This document shows positions 26,892-36,609 of a stretch of 64,000 nt of DNA, one piece after another. Source of the stretch: Gordonia namibiensis NBRC 108229 (GTDB taxonomy: Bacteria; Actinomycetota; Actinomycetes; Mycobacteriales; Mycobacteriaceae); the NCBI RefSeq assembly GCF_000298235.1, contig NZ_BAHE01000009.1:1-64000 (forward strand), in the 5' to 3' direction. Within the stretch, counting starts at the first letter, position 1. The number at the start of each line of letters is the position of its first letter. The translations under genes were made by a program, and so were the position numbers. The notes under the pieces are model-generated. The model was given only the letters and a program-made list of their open reading frames with translations, searched no databases and was not told the DNA's origin.

Positions 26892-26925
26892 GACGCCGCG
26901 TCGGGTACATGCCCGGCGCGGCGTC
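26892..26925 (+). terminator. Hairpin after the FMN reductase gene
   Basis: A 9-bp stem, GACGCCGCG / CGCGGCGTC, with inner GGG/CCC pairing, 21 bases beyond the stop and followed by a T-containing stretch (GTCGTTTCG). Confidence 0.65.
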
Positions 26926-27099
26926 GTCGTTTCGTGCGCACATATAGAGGTATGACGACCTGGTGCTTGTGGACTGCCGGTGCACACGTTGTGGAGGACC
27001 CCTGGACAACCTGTGAACGACACGCCGGACGCAAGCGTGACACGCCGGAATTTATGATCCTGCACCCGCCCGACCTGCATGTCTTCCACCAATGTTATT

Positions 27100-27113
27100 C
27101 ACAACCCCTTGTG
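27100..27113. promoter_or_regulatory. Putative NrdR box 1
   Basis: CACAACCCCTTGTG has CACAA/TTGTG arms matching the NrdR-box pattern. It lies 187 bases before nrdH and its centre is 32 bp (three helical turns) from the second box, the usual tandem spacing for NrdR control of ribonucleotide reductase operons. Confidence 0.6.
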
Positions 27114-27131
27114 GTGCCCAGAAATGTCAGC

Positions 27132-27154
27132 CACTAGGTGTAGTGTTTGCACTA
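27132..27154. promoter_or_regulatory. Putative NrdR box 2 with overlapping third arm
   Basis: CACTAGGTGTAGTG (27132-27145) has arms CACTA/TAGTG. A further CACTA at 27150-27154 forms a second inverted pair with the same TAGTG. It is consistent with a NrdR operator of the nrdHIEF operon. Confidence 0.6.
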
Positions 27155-27286
27155 CCAGTCAGGCGGACAAGAGGAAGCGGATCTACTCCTCCGGAAACGC
27201 CAGGAAGACGGTGACTCAGATCACCATCTTTACGCTGGGAAACTGCATGTCACTGGCGATTCCAACGACCCGAGGAGAACCACTCG

Positions 27287-27523
27287 ATGTCTTCCATCAC
27301 CGTCTACACGAAGCCGGCATGTGTCCAGTGCAACGCCACCTACAAGGCTCTCGACAAGCAGGGTCTGTCCTACGAGATCGTCGACATCAGCCAGGACCCG
27401 GAAGCCCGTGACTACGTCATGGCGCTCGGCTACCTGCAGGCTCCGGTCGTCGTCGCCGGCGACGAGCACTGGTCGGGCTTCCGTCCCGACCGCATCAAGG
27501 CGCTCGCCACCGCTGCTGCCTGA
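27287..27523 (+). CDS. nrdH: Glutaredoxin-like NrdH-redoxin
   Basis: NrdH delivers electrons from thioredoxin reductase to the class Ib ribonucleotide reductase NrdEF. The 78-residue thioredoxin-fold protein has the active-site motif CVQC (TKPACVQCNATYKAL, residues 11-14). It also has the NrdH-type late segment LGYLQAPVVVAGDEHWSGFRPDRI. It is the first gene of nrdHIEF, about 140 bp downstream of two NrdR-like boxes. Confidence 0.97.
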   Translation: MSSITVYTKPACVQCNATYKALDKQGLSYEIVDISQDPEARDYVMALGYLQAPVVVAGDEHWSGFRPDRIKALATAAA

Positions 27524-27748
27524 TCGCCGGCAGTCTGCCGTCACCATCGACCCCGACGCGGGTGTGATCCGAAGGGGAAGCCGGATCCGCCGCGTCGGGA
27601 TGTGACAGCCGAGATGAACGTGGCCATCGGCCCCGACGGGGAAATGGTCACGACGGTTCCGGTGTTGGAACCACCAGGCGTCCCGAGCGCGGACGCAACG
27701 AACAATCGTCATCACAATCGGTCATCGTCAGCAGGGTTGGAGGGAGAC

Positions 27749-28213
27749 ATGTCGGCCACCTCGCCGTTGATCGTCTACTTCTCCTCGGTCTCCGAGAACA
27801 CCCACCGGTTCGTCGAGAAGCTGGACATGCGTTCCGTGCGCATCCCGCTGACCGGCGCAGCAGGTGAATTCGGTGTCGACGAGCCGTACGTGCTGGTCTG
27901 CCCGACCTACGGGGGAGGCAAGGCGACGGGGCAACCCGGCGGCTTCGTCCCCAAGCAGGTCATCCGCTTTCTCAACGACGAACACAACCGATCCCTGATC
28001 AGGGGGGTGATCGCGGCGGGCAACACGAACTTCGGTGAGGAGTTCTGCTACGCCGGCGACATCATCTCGCGCAAATGTCGCGTGCCCTACCTGTACCGAT
28101 TCGAACTGATGGGCACCACCGACGACGTCGACCGCGTCCGCGCCGGACTGGCCGACTTCGCCCAGAGCCCGGCGTTCGCAGGTGGTGTGTCGCTGCACGC
28201 CACACCCGCCTGA
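27749..28213 (+). CDS. nrdI: Class Ib ribonucleotide reductase flavodoxin NrdI
   Basis: NrdI is the FMN protein that supplies the oxidant for assembly of the dimanganese-tyrosyl radical cofactor of NrdF. The 154-residue protein reads [27 protein letters not shown] and [19 protein letters not shown], all typical. ATG 27749 follows GGAGGGA; an upstream in-frame GTG at 27602 would add about 49 residues without similarity. It sits between nrdH and nrdE. Confidence 0.96.
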   Translation: MSATSPLIVYFSSVSENTHRFVEKLDMRSVRIPLTGAAGEFGVDEPYVLVCPTYGGGKATGQPGGFVPKQVIRFLNDEHNRSLIRGVIAAGNTNFGEEFCYAGDIISRKCRVPYLYRFELMGTTDDVDRVRAGLADFAQSPAFAGGVSLHATPA

Positions 28214-28311
28214 CGCCCGCCCAGCGCGTCGCCACCGGACTGTCACACCCCGCCCATACTCTGCCCACGAGGCACTTGGTAAGCCCCCACTAACCGCAGG
28301 AGTCATCTGTC

Positions 28312-30507
28312 GTGTCGCCCACCGCCGCCGCCGTCTCGGACACCTCTTCAGCAAGCAAGTCGGGCGTGCATGCCGGCCCGTCGGGTCATGAACCCGGCGA
28401 GCTCGACTTCCATGCGCTCAACGCGATGCTCAACCTGTACGACGCCGACGGCAAGATCCAGTTCGACAAGGATCGCGAGGCCGCACGCCAGTACTTCCTG
28501 CAGCACGTCAACCAGAACACCGTGTTCTTCCACGACCTCGACGAGAAGCTCGACTATCTCGTCGAGGAGAACTACTACGAGCCCGAGGTCCTCGACAAGT
28601 ACGACCGCGAGTTCGTCAAGGGCCTGTTCAAGCACGCCTACGACAAGAAGTTCCGCTTCCCGACGTTCCTCGGAGCGTTCAAGTACTACACGAGCTACAC
28701 ACTCAAGACCTTCGACGGCAAGCGCTACCTCGAGCGTTTCGAGGACCGCGTCTGCATGGTGGCGCTGACGCTGGCCGACGGCGACACCGCCCTCGCCCGC
28801 AACCTGGTCGACGAGATCATCTCCGGCCGCTTCCAGCCGGCCACCCCGACCTTCCTCAACTCGGGCAAGAAGCAGCGCGGCGAGCCGGTCTCGTGCTTCC
28901 TGCTCCGCATCGAGGACAACATGGAGTCGATCGGCCGCTCCATCAACTCGGCCCTGCAGCTGTCCAAGCGCGGTGGCGGAGTTGCGTTGCTGCTCTCCAA
29001 CATTCGTGAGCACGGCGCACCGATCAAGAAGATCGAGAACCAGAGCTCGGGTGTCATCCCGATCATGAAGCTGCTCGAGGACTCCTTCTCCTACGCCAAC
29101 CAGCTCGGCGCGCGTCAGGGTGCGGGCGCGGTCTACCTGCACGCCCATCACCCCGACATCTACCGCTTCCTCGACACCAAGCGCGAGAACGCGGACGAGA
29201 AGATCCGCATCAAGACGCTGTCGCTCGGCGTGGTCATCCCGGACATCACGTTCCAGCTGGCCAAGAACAACGACGACATGTACCTGTTCAGCCCGTACGA
29301 CGTCGAACGCGTCTACGGCGCGCCGTTCGCCGACGTCAACGTCACCGAGCGCTACCACGAGATGGTCGAGGATCGTCGTATCCGCAAGACCAAGATCAAG
29401 GCGCGCGAGTTCTTCCAGACCCTCGCCGAGCTGCAGTTCGAGTCGGGCTACCCGTACATCATGTTCGAGGACACGGTGAACCGGTCGAACCCGATCGACG
29501 GCAAGATCACCCACTCCAATCTGTGCTCGGAGATCCTGCAGGTCTCGACGGCGTCGACCTTCAACGACGACCTGTCCTACTCCCATGTGGGCAAGGACAT
29601 CTCGTGCAACCTGGGGTCGCTGAACATCGCCAAGACGATGGACTCGCCCGACATCGGCCAGACCATCGAGACCGCCATCCGCGGACTCACCGCGGTGAGC
29701 GACCAGACCTCGATCACCTCGGTGCCGTCGATCGAGCACGGCAACAACAACTCTCACGCCATCGGCCTCGGCCAGATGAACCTGCACGGCTACCTGGCCC
29801 GCGAGCGCATCTTCTACGGCAGCGACGAGGGCATCGACTTCACGAACATCTACTTCTACACGGTGCTCTTCCACGCACTGCGTGCGTCGAACCGGATCGC
29901 CCGTGAGCGCGGCCAGGCGTTCACCGGCTTCGAGAAGTCGAAGTACGCGTCGGGTGAGTTCTTCGACAAGTACACCAACAAGGTGTGGGAGCCGGAGACC
30001 CAGAAGGTGCGGGACATCTTCGGGCAGGCCGGGATTCACATCCCGACCCAGGACGACTGGCGTGAGCTGAAGGAGGCCGTCCAGCGCGACGGCATCTACA
30101 ACCAGAACCTGCAGGCCGTTCCGCCGACCGGTTCGATCAGCTACATCAACCACTCGACCAGCTCGATCCACCCGGTCGCGGCCAAGATCGAGATCCGCAA
30201 GGAAGGCAAGATCGGTCGCGTCTATTACCCGGCGCCGTACATGACGAACGACAACCTGGAGTACTACCAGGATGCGTACGAGATCGGGTACGAGAAGATC
30301 ATCGACACCTACGCCGCGGCGACGCAGCACGTCGACCAGGGCCTGAGCCTGACGCTGTTCTTCAAGGACACCGCCACCACGCGTGACGTCAACAAGGCGC
30401 AGATCTACGCATGGCGCAAGGGGATCAAGACGCTGTACTACATCCGTCTGCGTCAGATCGCGCTCGAGGGGACCGAGGTGGAGGGCTGCGTGTCATGCAT
30501 GCTGTGA
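28312..30507 (+). CDS. nrdE: Class Ib ribonucleotide reductase alpha subunit
   Basis: NrdE is the catalytic subunit that reduces ribonucleoside diphosphates. The 731-residue protein contains the active-site Cys regions ([19 protein letters not shown]; thiyl-radical loop NLCSEILQ) and the C-terminal redox pair in EGCVSCML that is re-reduced by Nrd[20 protein letters not shown] sequence is present as [15 protein letters not shown]. The long ATP-cone of class Ia enzymes is absent, as expected for Ib. The GTG start follows GCAGGAG by 9 bases. A long antisense open frame is only its shadow. Confidence 0.97.
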   Translation: MSPTAAAVSDTSSASKSGVHAGPSGHEPGELDFHALNAMLNLYDADGKIQFDKDREAARQYFLQHVNQNTVFFHDLDEKLDYLVEENYYEPEVLDKYDREFVKGLFKHAYDKKFRFPTFLGAFKYYTSYTLKTFDGKRYLERFEDRVCMVALTLADGDTALARNLVDEIISGRFQPATPTFLNSGKKQRGEPVSCFLLRIEDNMESIGRSINSALQLSKRGGGVALLLSNIREHGAPIKKIENQSSGVIPIMKLLEDSFSYANQLGARQGAGAVYLHAHHPDIYRFLDTKRENADEKIRIKTLSLGVVIPDITFQLAKNNDDMYLFSPYDVERVYGAPFADVNVTERYHEMVEDRRIRKTKIKAREFFQTLAELQFESGYPYIMFEDTVNRSNPIDGKITHSNLCSEILQVSTASTFNDDLSYSHVGKDISCNLGSLNIAKTMDSPDIGQTIETAIRGLTAVSDQTSITSVPSIEHGNNNSHAIGLGQMNLHGYLARERIFYGSDEGIDFTNIYFYTVLFHALRASNRIARERGQAFTGFEKSKYASGEFFDKYTNKVWEPETQKVRDIFGQAGIHIPTQDDWRELKEAVQRDGIYNQNLQAVPPTGSISYINHSTSSIHPVAAKIEIRKEGKIGRVYYPAPYMTNDNLEYYQDAYEIGYEKIIDTYAAATQHVDQGLSLTLFFKDTATTRDVNKAQIYAWRKGIKTLYYIRLRQIALEGTEVEGCVSCML

Positions 30508-31578
<1,071 letters not shown>

Positions 31579-31587
31579 TCCCCAGCC

Positions 31588-31634
31588 GATTTATAGCCCG
31601 AAGCCGCGCTCAGCGCGGTTTCGGGCTATAAATC
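31588..31634. terminator. Strong bidirectional hairpin after nrdF
   Basis: A 23-bp stem (GATTTATAGCCCGAAGCCGC... against its inverse, one G-T pair) around a single central C, 9 bases past the nrdF stop. On the minus strand it begins at the stop codon of the degenerate SWIM gene copy. Confidence 0.85.
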
Positions 31635-31637
31635 TGT

Positions 31638-31675
31638 GGCGGTCAGGCGATCGTAGAGATCGCCGAGTTCGTCGA
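31638..31675 (+). repeat. Left copy of 38-bp direct repeat (putative att-like site)
   Basis: 38 bases identical to 32457-32494. Similarity resumes after a 12-base gap up to about 31690. On the minus strand it encodes VDELGDLYDRLTA, followed by TDL and a stop, so it mimics the C-terminus of the SWIM protein. Confidence 0.85.
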
Positions 31676-31829
31676 CTTCGGCCGGCGAGGATCTTGCAAA
31701 ACCCGTCCCGCCACGGCGATTGACGCCTGGATAAACGGCCCTGCGGTCTCATGCGAGTGCTGACCAAAGACCTGTCATGGGCGTTGGCTAGAGTGTGCGG
31801 CACTGTCGTTTTCGGTTCGCGTGCATTAA

Positions 31830-32333
31830 TTACCCTCATCACGAAAATACGTTTGCTTTCCGAATCGCAGAAACCTATGGAGGATTACTGAGACCGGCGA
31901 TGTAATCGGAGTCCACCAGGTCGAGCGTGATTCGGGTGCATCGACGCTCGTCAGTTCCGTCCCTGCCAATGTCAACTTTGTCGGTCCGAAGAGGCTGAAG
32001 ACGAATATCGAAGTGCCCTCGATTGAAGCAGGAAAATCTGGGCTCTATTTCCTTCCGGATCGGGTATTGGTCCGGGATACAAAGCGATTCAGTCATATTC
32101 ACTACGGCGACCCACTTGTTGTTCACGGACAGAAGCGCTTCGTTGAGAACTCTTCGCCGCCCAGAGACGCCCTCCAAGTCGACACGACTTGGAGGTACGT
32201 CAACCTCAACGGCACCCCTGATCGCCGGTTCAATAACAATAGGCAACTGCCTGTGATGCTCTACGGCCGACTGAAGTTGAGTACGGCGTCGGGCTCTCTT
32301 GGATCATTCAGGTGTCTCGGCACACTGTTGTAG
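31830..32333 (+). pseudogene. Start-less fragment of a larger gene, unknown family
   Basis: The frame is open for 167 codons without a usable start for its first part. It reads GLYFLPDRVLVRDTKRFSHI, then DTTWRYVNLNGTPDRRFNNN and RQLPVMLYGRLKLSTASGS before losing the pattern and stopping. The central part looks like real protein: I recall the FLPDR ... TWRYVN ... GPDRRF.NN ... PV.LYG signature from the C-terminal region of larger bacterial proteins (possibly DUF4236-type), but cannot verify it. It is probably a remnant left by a lost element. The family name is a recollection only. Confidence 0.45.
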
Positions 32334-32411
32334 AACCTGTCGCTGAGGCAGTGCGCTCTGCACCGATCATTCCAGCGGGAAACTGAAAATTGCGGCGCCG
32401 AAGCTGTTTTC

Positions 32412-32448
32412 GTAGAAGTAGTGCGCACATAGCGCGCACTACTTCTAC
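32412..32448. terminator. Hairpin at the SWIM gene stop
   Basis: A perfect 15-bp stem, GTAGAAGTAGTGCGC / GCGCACTACTTCTAC, with a 7-base loop. The right arm includes the minus-strand stop codon of the SWIM gene. Confidence 0.8.
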
Positions 32449-33254
32449 AAATCGCCGGCGGTCAGGCGATCGTAGAGATCGCCGAGTTCGTCGATGGCCT
32501 CGGCGATGTCGGCCGGCGCGACACCCGTGGCGCGCAGCGCGGCACGGAGATCCGAACCGTCGAGCGCGGTGAGCGGATTCATCCGCGGAACCGTCGGAAG
32601 CGGCGGCAGCGTTGAGGTGGTGCCGTAGAAGTCGTCGGGCCGCAGCGGCCCCGACGACGCGTCGGCCTCGGTGACGAGCGATTGCGCGGGCCGCGAGTCG
32701 ATCTCGGCGAGCAGGTCACGCAGATCGGTACCCATCACCGTCAGCAGCGTCAGCGGCGACCGGTCGATCTCGGCGGCGATCTCGTAGCTGGTGACAAGGG
32801 CATGGACGCACCGTGGGGCCTCGTCGGGGCAGGTGCAGTCGGTCGCGACGTCCGCGGAATCGGTGGGCACGAGCAGCTCACCGAGTATCGGCGGCTGCTC
32901 TCCGCGCGTGAGCCGCATGAGTTCCTCGACGCCGCCGCGGTCGCGGAGCAAGCCGGCCAGCGTCGGGGTGTGGACGGTGCGGGTGGTGATGATGACGTCG
33001 AACGGTTCGAGCTGGGTGCCCTCGACCGACGCCGTCACCTGACCCGCACCGATCCGGAGTCCGCGCACATGCCGGTCGCGGAAGTACCTGCGCGCCTTGG
33101 TGACATGCCGGCTGTCGGCGACCGCCTCGCCGTCGGCGCTGCGACCCTCGACCACGTCGACGAACGCCCGCGACCACGGCGTGAGGCCGTATCCGCGGAC
33201 GGCGATGGTGCCGCGTTCGCCCTTGCGCTGGGTGCCCTTCTTGCGGACGGTCAT
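32445..33254 (-). CDS. SWIM zinc-finger protein
   Basis: A 269-residue protein with a SWIM finger at about residues 140-152: CTCPDEAPRCVH (CxC...CxH). The N-terminal half has the RRYFRDRHVRGLRIGAGQVTA-type segment seen in SNF2-associated SWIM proteins. Its ATG (33254) overlaps the stop of the SNF2 helicase gene by ATGA, so the two are made together. SWIM domains bind DNA or proteins; the pair is conserved in actinobacteria (Rv2101/HelZ region) with no established function. The last 12 codons are duplicated at 31638. Confidence 0.88.
   Translation of the reverse strand: MTVRKKGTQRKGERGTIAVRGYGLTPWSRAFVDVVEGRSADGEAVADSRHVTKARRYFRDRHVRGLRIGAGQVTASVEGTQLEPFDVIITTRTVHTPTLAGLLRDRGGVEELMRLTRGEQPPILGELLVPTDSADVATDCTCPDEAPRCVHALVTSYEIAAEIDRSPLTLLTVMGTDLRDLLAEIDSRPAQSLVTEADASSGPLRPDDFYGTTSTLPPLPTVPRMNPLTALDGSDLRAALRATGVAPADIAEAIDELGDLYDRLTAGDL
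32457..32494 (+). repeat. Right copy of 38-bp direct repeat (inside the SWIM gene 3' end)
   Basis: Identical to 31638-31675. It encodes the C-terminal ELGDLYDRLTA of the SWIM protein on the minus strand. Confidence 0.85.
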
Positions 33255-36247
33255 TCGCTCACCGCATCCTCGCGGAGCCGGAACAGTTCGAAGAGTTCGT
33301 CGTCGGCGAGGTCGGAGACCCAGTTCTCGCCGGCGGCGACGGTGAGCCGCGACAGTTCGCGCTTCTTGGCGATCATGTCGTCGATCCGTTCCTCGATGGT
33401 GCCGACGCAGACGAACCGGTGCACGGACACCTTCTGGTTCTGGCCGATGCGGTAGGCACGGTCGGTGGCCTGGTCCTCGACGGCGGGATTCCACCACCGG
33501 TCCACGTGGATGACGTGGTTGGCCGCGGTGAGATTGAGGCCGGTACCGCCCGCCTTGAGGGTCGCCAGCATCACCGGGGGGCCGTCGTCGGACTGGAAGT
33601 CGGCGACCATGCGATCGCGTTCCGTGCGGCCGAGTCCGCCGTGGAGCAACGGGGTCTCGGTGCCGAACTGTTCGGCGAGCCAGCCCGACAGCATCTCGCC
33701 GAACGCCGCGAACTGGGTGAAGACGAGTGCGCGGTCACCCTCGTCGGCAACGGTGGAGACGATGTCGGCCAGCAATTCGACCTTGCCCGAACGATGTTCG
33801 CCGTCACGGATGAGATCGGTGCCATCGGCGAGGTAGTGCGCCGGGTGATTGCACACCTGCTTGAGCCGGGTGAGGGCGGCCAGCACGTTTCGACGGCGCA
33901 GGGTGCGTTGCTGCTTGTCGCGCAGCGCGGCCATGAGTTCGTCGATGACCGCACGGTAGAGGGCGGCCTGCTCGACGGTGAGGTTGGCGCGTACCGCGAA
34001 ATCCGCCTTCTCCGGCAGATCGGCGGCGATGGCGGGGTCGGTCTTCTCGCGACGCAGGATGAACGGCCGGGTGATCGCCGACAGGCGCCGGAGGGCACCG
34101 GGGTCGCGTTCGCGTTCGATGGGTTCGGCATATCGGGCACGGAACACCGACGCCGACCCGAGCAGACCGGGGTTCACCAGGTCGATCACCGCGCGCAAGT
34201 CCTCGAGGCGGTTCTCCACCGGGGTGCCGGTCAGCGCGAGGCGTCGACCGGCGGGGATGTTCCGGATCGCCTTGGAGGCAATCGTGTTGACGTTCTTGAG
34301 GTGCTGGGCCTCGTCGACGACGACGCGGTGCCAGGGCTGCTCGGAGAGCAGTTCGAGATCGCGGCCGGCGATCGCAAAGGTCGTGATCACCACGTCGACG
34401 GAGTTCCGGATCGCCGTGAAGGCGGCTCCCGATGCCCGCGAGGGGCCGTGGTGGATCGCCACCCGCAGCGTTGGCGCAAAACGCGCGAACTCACGAGACC
34501 AGTTGCCGACCAACGACATCGGGCAGACCACCAGGGTGGGGCCGGGGGTGTCGGCGTCGTGGTCGACCACATTACGCTCGTGGCACTCGAGTGCGATCAC
34601 CTGCAGCGTCTTGCCCAGACCCATGTCGTCGGCGAGAACGCCTCCGACGCCCAGGTTCGACAGATGTGCCAGCCAGTCCAGACCCCGCTGTTGATAGGGG
34701 CGCAGTACGGCCTCCAGATCAGCTGGGGGAGTGACGGGTTCGGGGCGGATGGCGCCGCCTTCGGCGACGTCGTCGAGCCACGAGAGTCCTTCGACCCGGG
34801 TGACGGGGACCGGGAGCTTGTCGGCCTCGCCGGTGACCAGACCGAACAGTTCGCCGAAGTCGGCGGGCGGTTGGGATGCGGCGAGCGCCCGCTGAGTTGC
34901 CACGAATGCGGCGGCGCGTGTCAGCGCCGATCCCTCGGCGCGAACCCACACGCCGCGTACCCGGACGAGATCGCCCTTCTGCCCGGACAGCTCGTCGAGG
35001 TCGGCGTCGGTCAGGGTGATGGCGTCGGGCGTATCACCCAGAGCGAGGCGCCATTCGAACTCACGGATCTCGCGGAGACCGACCATTGCCGCCGGTGCGC
35101 CGCCACCGGGTGGGGGCAGCGCGCGCAGGGTGAGGCTTGGTCGGACCTCGGCGATGGTGCGGGGGAGCAGCACCGGGATACCGGCGGCACCGAGGGCGGC
35201 GGCGCCGGTGGCGAAGAGCTCGGCGGCGACGTCGGTGGGGAGTAGGAAGTCGAGGGAACCGCGATCCGGGTCGGCCCGGTCGAGTTCGGGGAACTCGCGT
35301 ACCGCGGTGGCCAGCGCGGTGGTCAGCTCGTCGAGTTCGTGAGCGTCGAGACGGTGGGGTGCCACCGGCTCGATCTGACCGTCGATGCTGCGTCGGCAGA
35401 CCTCGAGTCGCCACCGGGAAGCATCGGCGACGTCGTCGCGCGTCGGCAGTTCGAAGGAGTCGTCGGCCCACGCGTCGTCCCAGTGGGAATCGGCCAGGTC
35501 GTCGTATTCGGGTTCGTGGAGACGGAAGATGAGGGACTGGTCGTCCCGCGGCACCCCGGCATTCCACCGGGACCAGCTCCCCACGGCGGCCGCGAGTCGC
35601 TCGGGGGCACAGGGCGGGCCGGCGTCGGTGCCGGGCAGCAGCGCGCGGACCACCAGCGATGCCGGACGCGGCTCGCCGAGCCGGGGGACGGAGCGGGCGA
35701 TCGTGGTGCGGCATTCGTGGTCGACGAGCTCGGCGAGGAGATCGTCCAATGCGGCGTGGGAACCGTTGTGCAGCAGGGCATCTGGAGCGCTCCCCAGGAC
35801 GACGGCATGCCAGCTGCGCCACGTCGGCGTCGGGATGACGACCCAGCGGAGCAACCATTCGCCCGCAACCTGCTCGGCCGACGGCGCCACTGAGCCGGCG
35901 GCGACGAAGGAACGCACGCCGTCGAGCAGATACCGGTACCACCGGACGTCACCGCTGACCGTCACCGACCGCGAGGCGTCGAGCAGGGACACCGCAGAGG
36001 TCAGGCCGAGCGTCGCAGCACGGACGAACTGCCGTCGGTTGCCCTCGCCGACGATCGGGATCTCGCTGCGGAACCGGCGGCCGGACAGGGCGTCACGGAG
36101 CGGCTCCGGCAGGTCGGCCGGCTCGCCGTCGACCCACACGGCCATACCCACACCGGGGCGCCACAGGGCGTGGAGCGGTGCGAGGGAACGAGGCGTCGGG
36201 GCGGAGTCCGGGGGAGTCGGCCCACTGAGCTGCGATTCTGATGGCAT
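33251..36247 (-). CDS. helZ: SNF2-family DEAD/DEAQ helicase (HelZ-like)
   Basis: A 998-residue Swi2/Snf2-type ATPase. An N-terminal domain of about 490 residues specific to bacterial HelZ-type proteins precedes the motor. The motor shows ADDMGLGKTLQV (Walker A, about 540-550), VVVDEAQHLKN (DEAQ rather than DEAH), LTGTPVENRLEDLRAVIDLV, and late motifs TLKAGGTGLNLTAANHVIH and DRAYRIGQNQKVSVHRF. Such proteins move along or remodel DNA-protein complexes; a role in repair, transcription or defence is unproven. It is followed directly by the SWIM partner. ATG 36247 begins the family N-terminus. Confidence 0.92.
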   Translation of the reverse strand: MPSESQLSGPTPPDSAPTPRSLAPLHALWRPGVGMAVWVDGEPADLPEPLRDALSGRRFRSEIPIVGEGNRRQFVRAATLGLTSAVSLLDASRSVTVSGDVRWYRYLLDGVRSFVAAGSVAPSAEQVAGEWLLRWVVIPTPTWRSWHAVVLGSAPDALLHNGSHAALDDLLAELVDHECRTTIARSVPRLGEPRPASLVVRALLPGTDAGPPCAPERLAAAVGSWSRWNAGVPRDDQSLIFRLHEPEYDDLADSHWDDAWADDSFELPTRDDVADASRWRLEVCRRSIDGQIEPVAPHRLDAHELDELTTALATAVREFPELDRADPDRGSLDFLLPTDVAAELFATGAAALGAAGIPVLLPRTIAEVRPSLTLRALPPPGGGAPAAMVGLREIREFEWRLALGDTPDAITLTDADLDELSGQKGDLVRVRGVWVRAEGSALTRAAAFVATQRALAASQPPADFGELFGLVTGEADKLPVPVTRVEGLSWLDDVAEGGAIRPEPVTPPADLEAVLRPYQQRGLDWLAHLSNLGVGGVLADDMGLGKTLQVIALECHERNVVDHDADTPGPTLVVCPMSLVGNWSREFARFAPTLRVAIHHGPSRASGAAFTAIRNSVDVVITTFAIAGRDLELLSEQPWHRVVVDEAQHLKNVNTIASKAIRNIPAGRRLALTGTPVENRLEDLRAVIDLVNPGLLGSASVFRARYAEPIERERDPGALRRLSAITRPFILRREKTDPAIAADLPEKADFAVRANLTVEQAALYRAVIDELMAALRDKQQRTLRRRNVLAALTRLKQVCNHPAHYLADGTDLIRDGEHRSGKVELLADIVSTVADEGDRALVFTQFAAFGEMLSGWLAEQFGTETPLLHGGLGRTERDRMVADFQSDDGPPVMLATLKAGGTGLNLTAANHVIHVDRWWNPAVEDQATDRAYRIGQNQKVSVHRFVCVGTIEERIDDMIAKKRELSRLTVAAGENWVSDLADDELFELFRLREDAVSE

Positions 36248-36368
36248 CGAGGATCGCCCGCCAGTCTAACGACGGCCCCCGACACGGCGGTTTCCCCGTC
36301 GTTCGCCGCGGGTAAGGGAGATGATCGATTCGCAGGTACAGCGGCATCACGAGTGCGAGGAGGCACCG

Positions 36369-36527
36369 ATGGGACAGTCGAAGGACCAGCAGGCCGAACA
36401 TGACGAGGGCACTGCCGAGGTTCGCAAGGACCCTCCCGGCCCCAAGGACCACGGACGTGAGGGCGGTATGGCGACCCGGGAGAACGCACCCGACGCGGTG
36501 AAGCGCTCGGACGACTCCGGGGACTGA
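36369..36527 (+). CDS. Small hydrophilic protein of unknown function
   Basis: A 52-residue, highly charged protein beginning MGQSKDQQAEHDEGTAEVRK, with Gly/Lys/Asp-rich sequence (GPKDHGREGGMATRENAPD) and no membrane segment. It resembles small stress-type hydrophilic proteins in composition only. ATG 36369 has a GAGGAGG ribosome-binding site 7 bases upstream; an in-frame ATG at 36321 lacks one. It is preceded by the helZ start on the other strand and followed by a hairpin at 36551. I do not recognise a family. Confidence 0.6.
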   Translation: MGQSKDQQAEHDEGTAEVRKDPPGPKDHGREGGMATRENAPDAVKRSDDSGD

Positions 36528-36550
36528 CGAGAAGCGACTGGCGAGAAGCG

Positions 36551-36588
36551 ACTGACCGGGTACGCAGTAGTGGGCGTACCCGGTCAGT
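36551..36588. terminator. Bidirectional hairpin before the carbonic anhydrase gene end
   Basis: A perfect 15-bp stem, ACTGACCGGGTACGC / GCGTACCCGGTCAGT, between the small plus-strand gene and the minus-strand carbonic anhydrase gene. Confidence 0.8.
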
Positions 36589-36609
36589 GCTGTCTGCGGA
36601 TCAGAGAGG

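Larger units (their letters stand above)
31579..32444. other. Interrupted intergenic region after nrdF, probable integration scar
   Basis: These 866 bases separate nrdF from the convergent SWIM gene. The DNA is visibly poorer in GC than its neighbours. It holds a hairpin after nrdF, a degenerate copy of the SWIM gene 3' end, a start-less fragment of an unrelated gene (31830-32333), and a second hairpin next to the real SWIM stop. No intact gene is present. Confidence 0.7.

Noticed and set aside
28348-30330. A 660-codon open frame antisense to nrdE
   Set aside because: It is explained by codon bias of nrdE; the sequence has Val/Leu/Asp/Arg-rich monotony and no motif.
31875-32246. A 123-codon minus-strand frame in the region after nrdF
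   Set aside because: It is opposite to the convincing plus-strand fragment; no family similarity, so it is a shadow.
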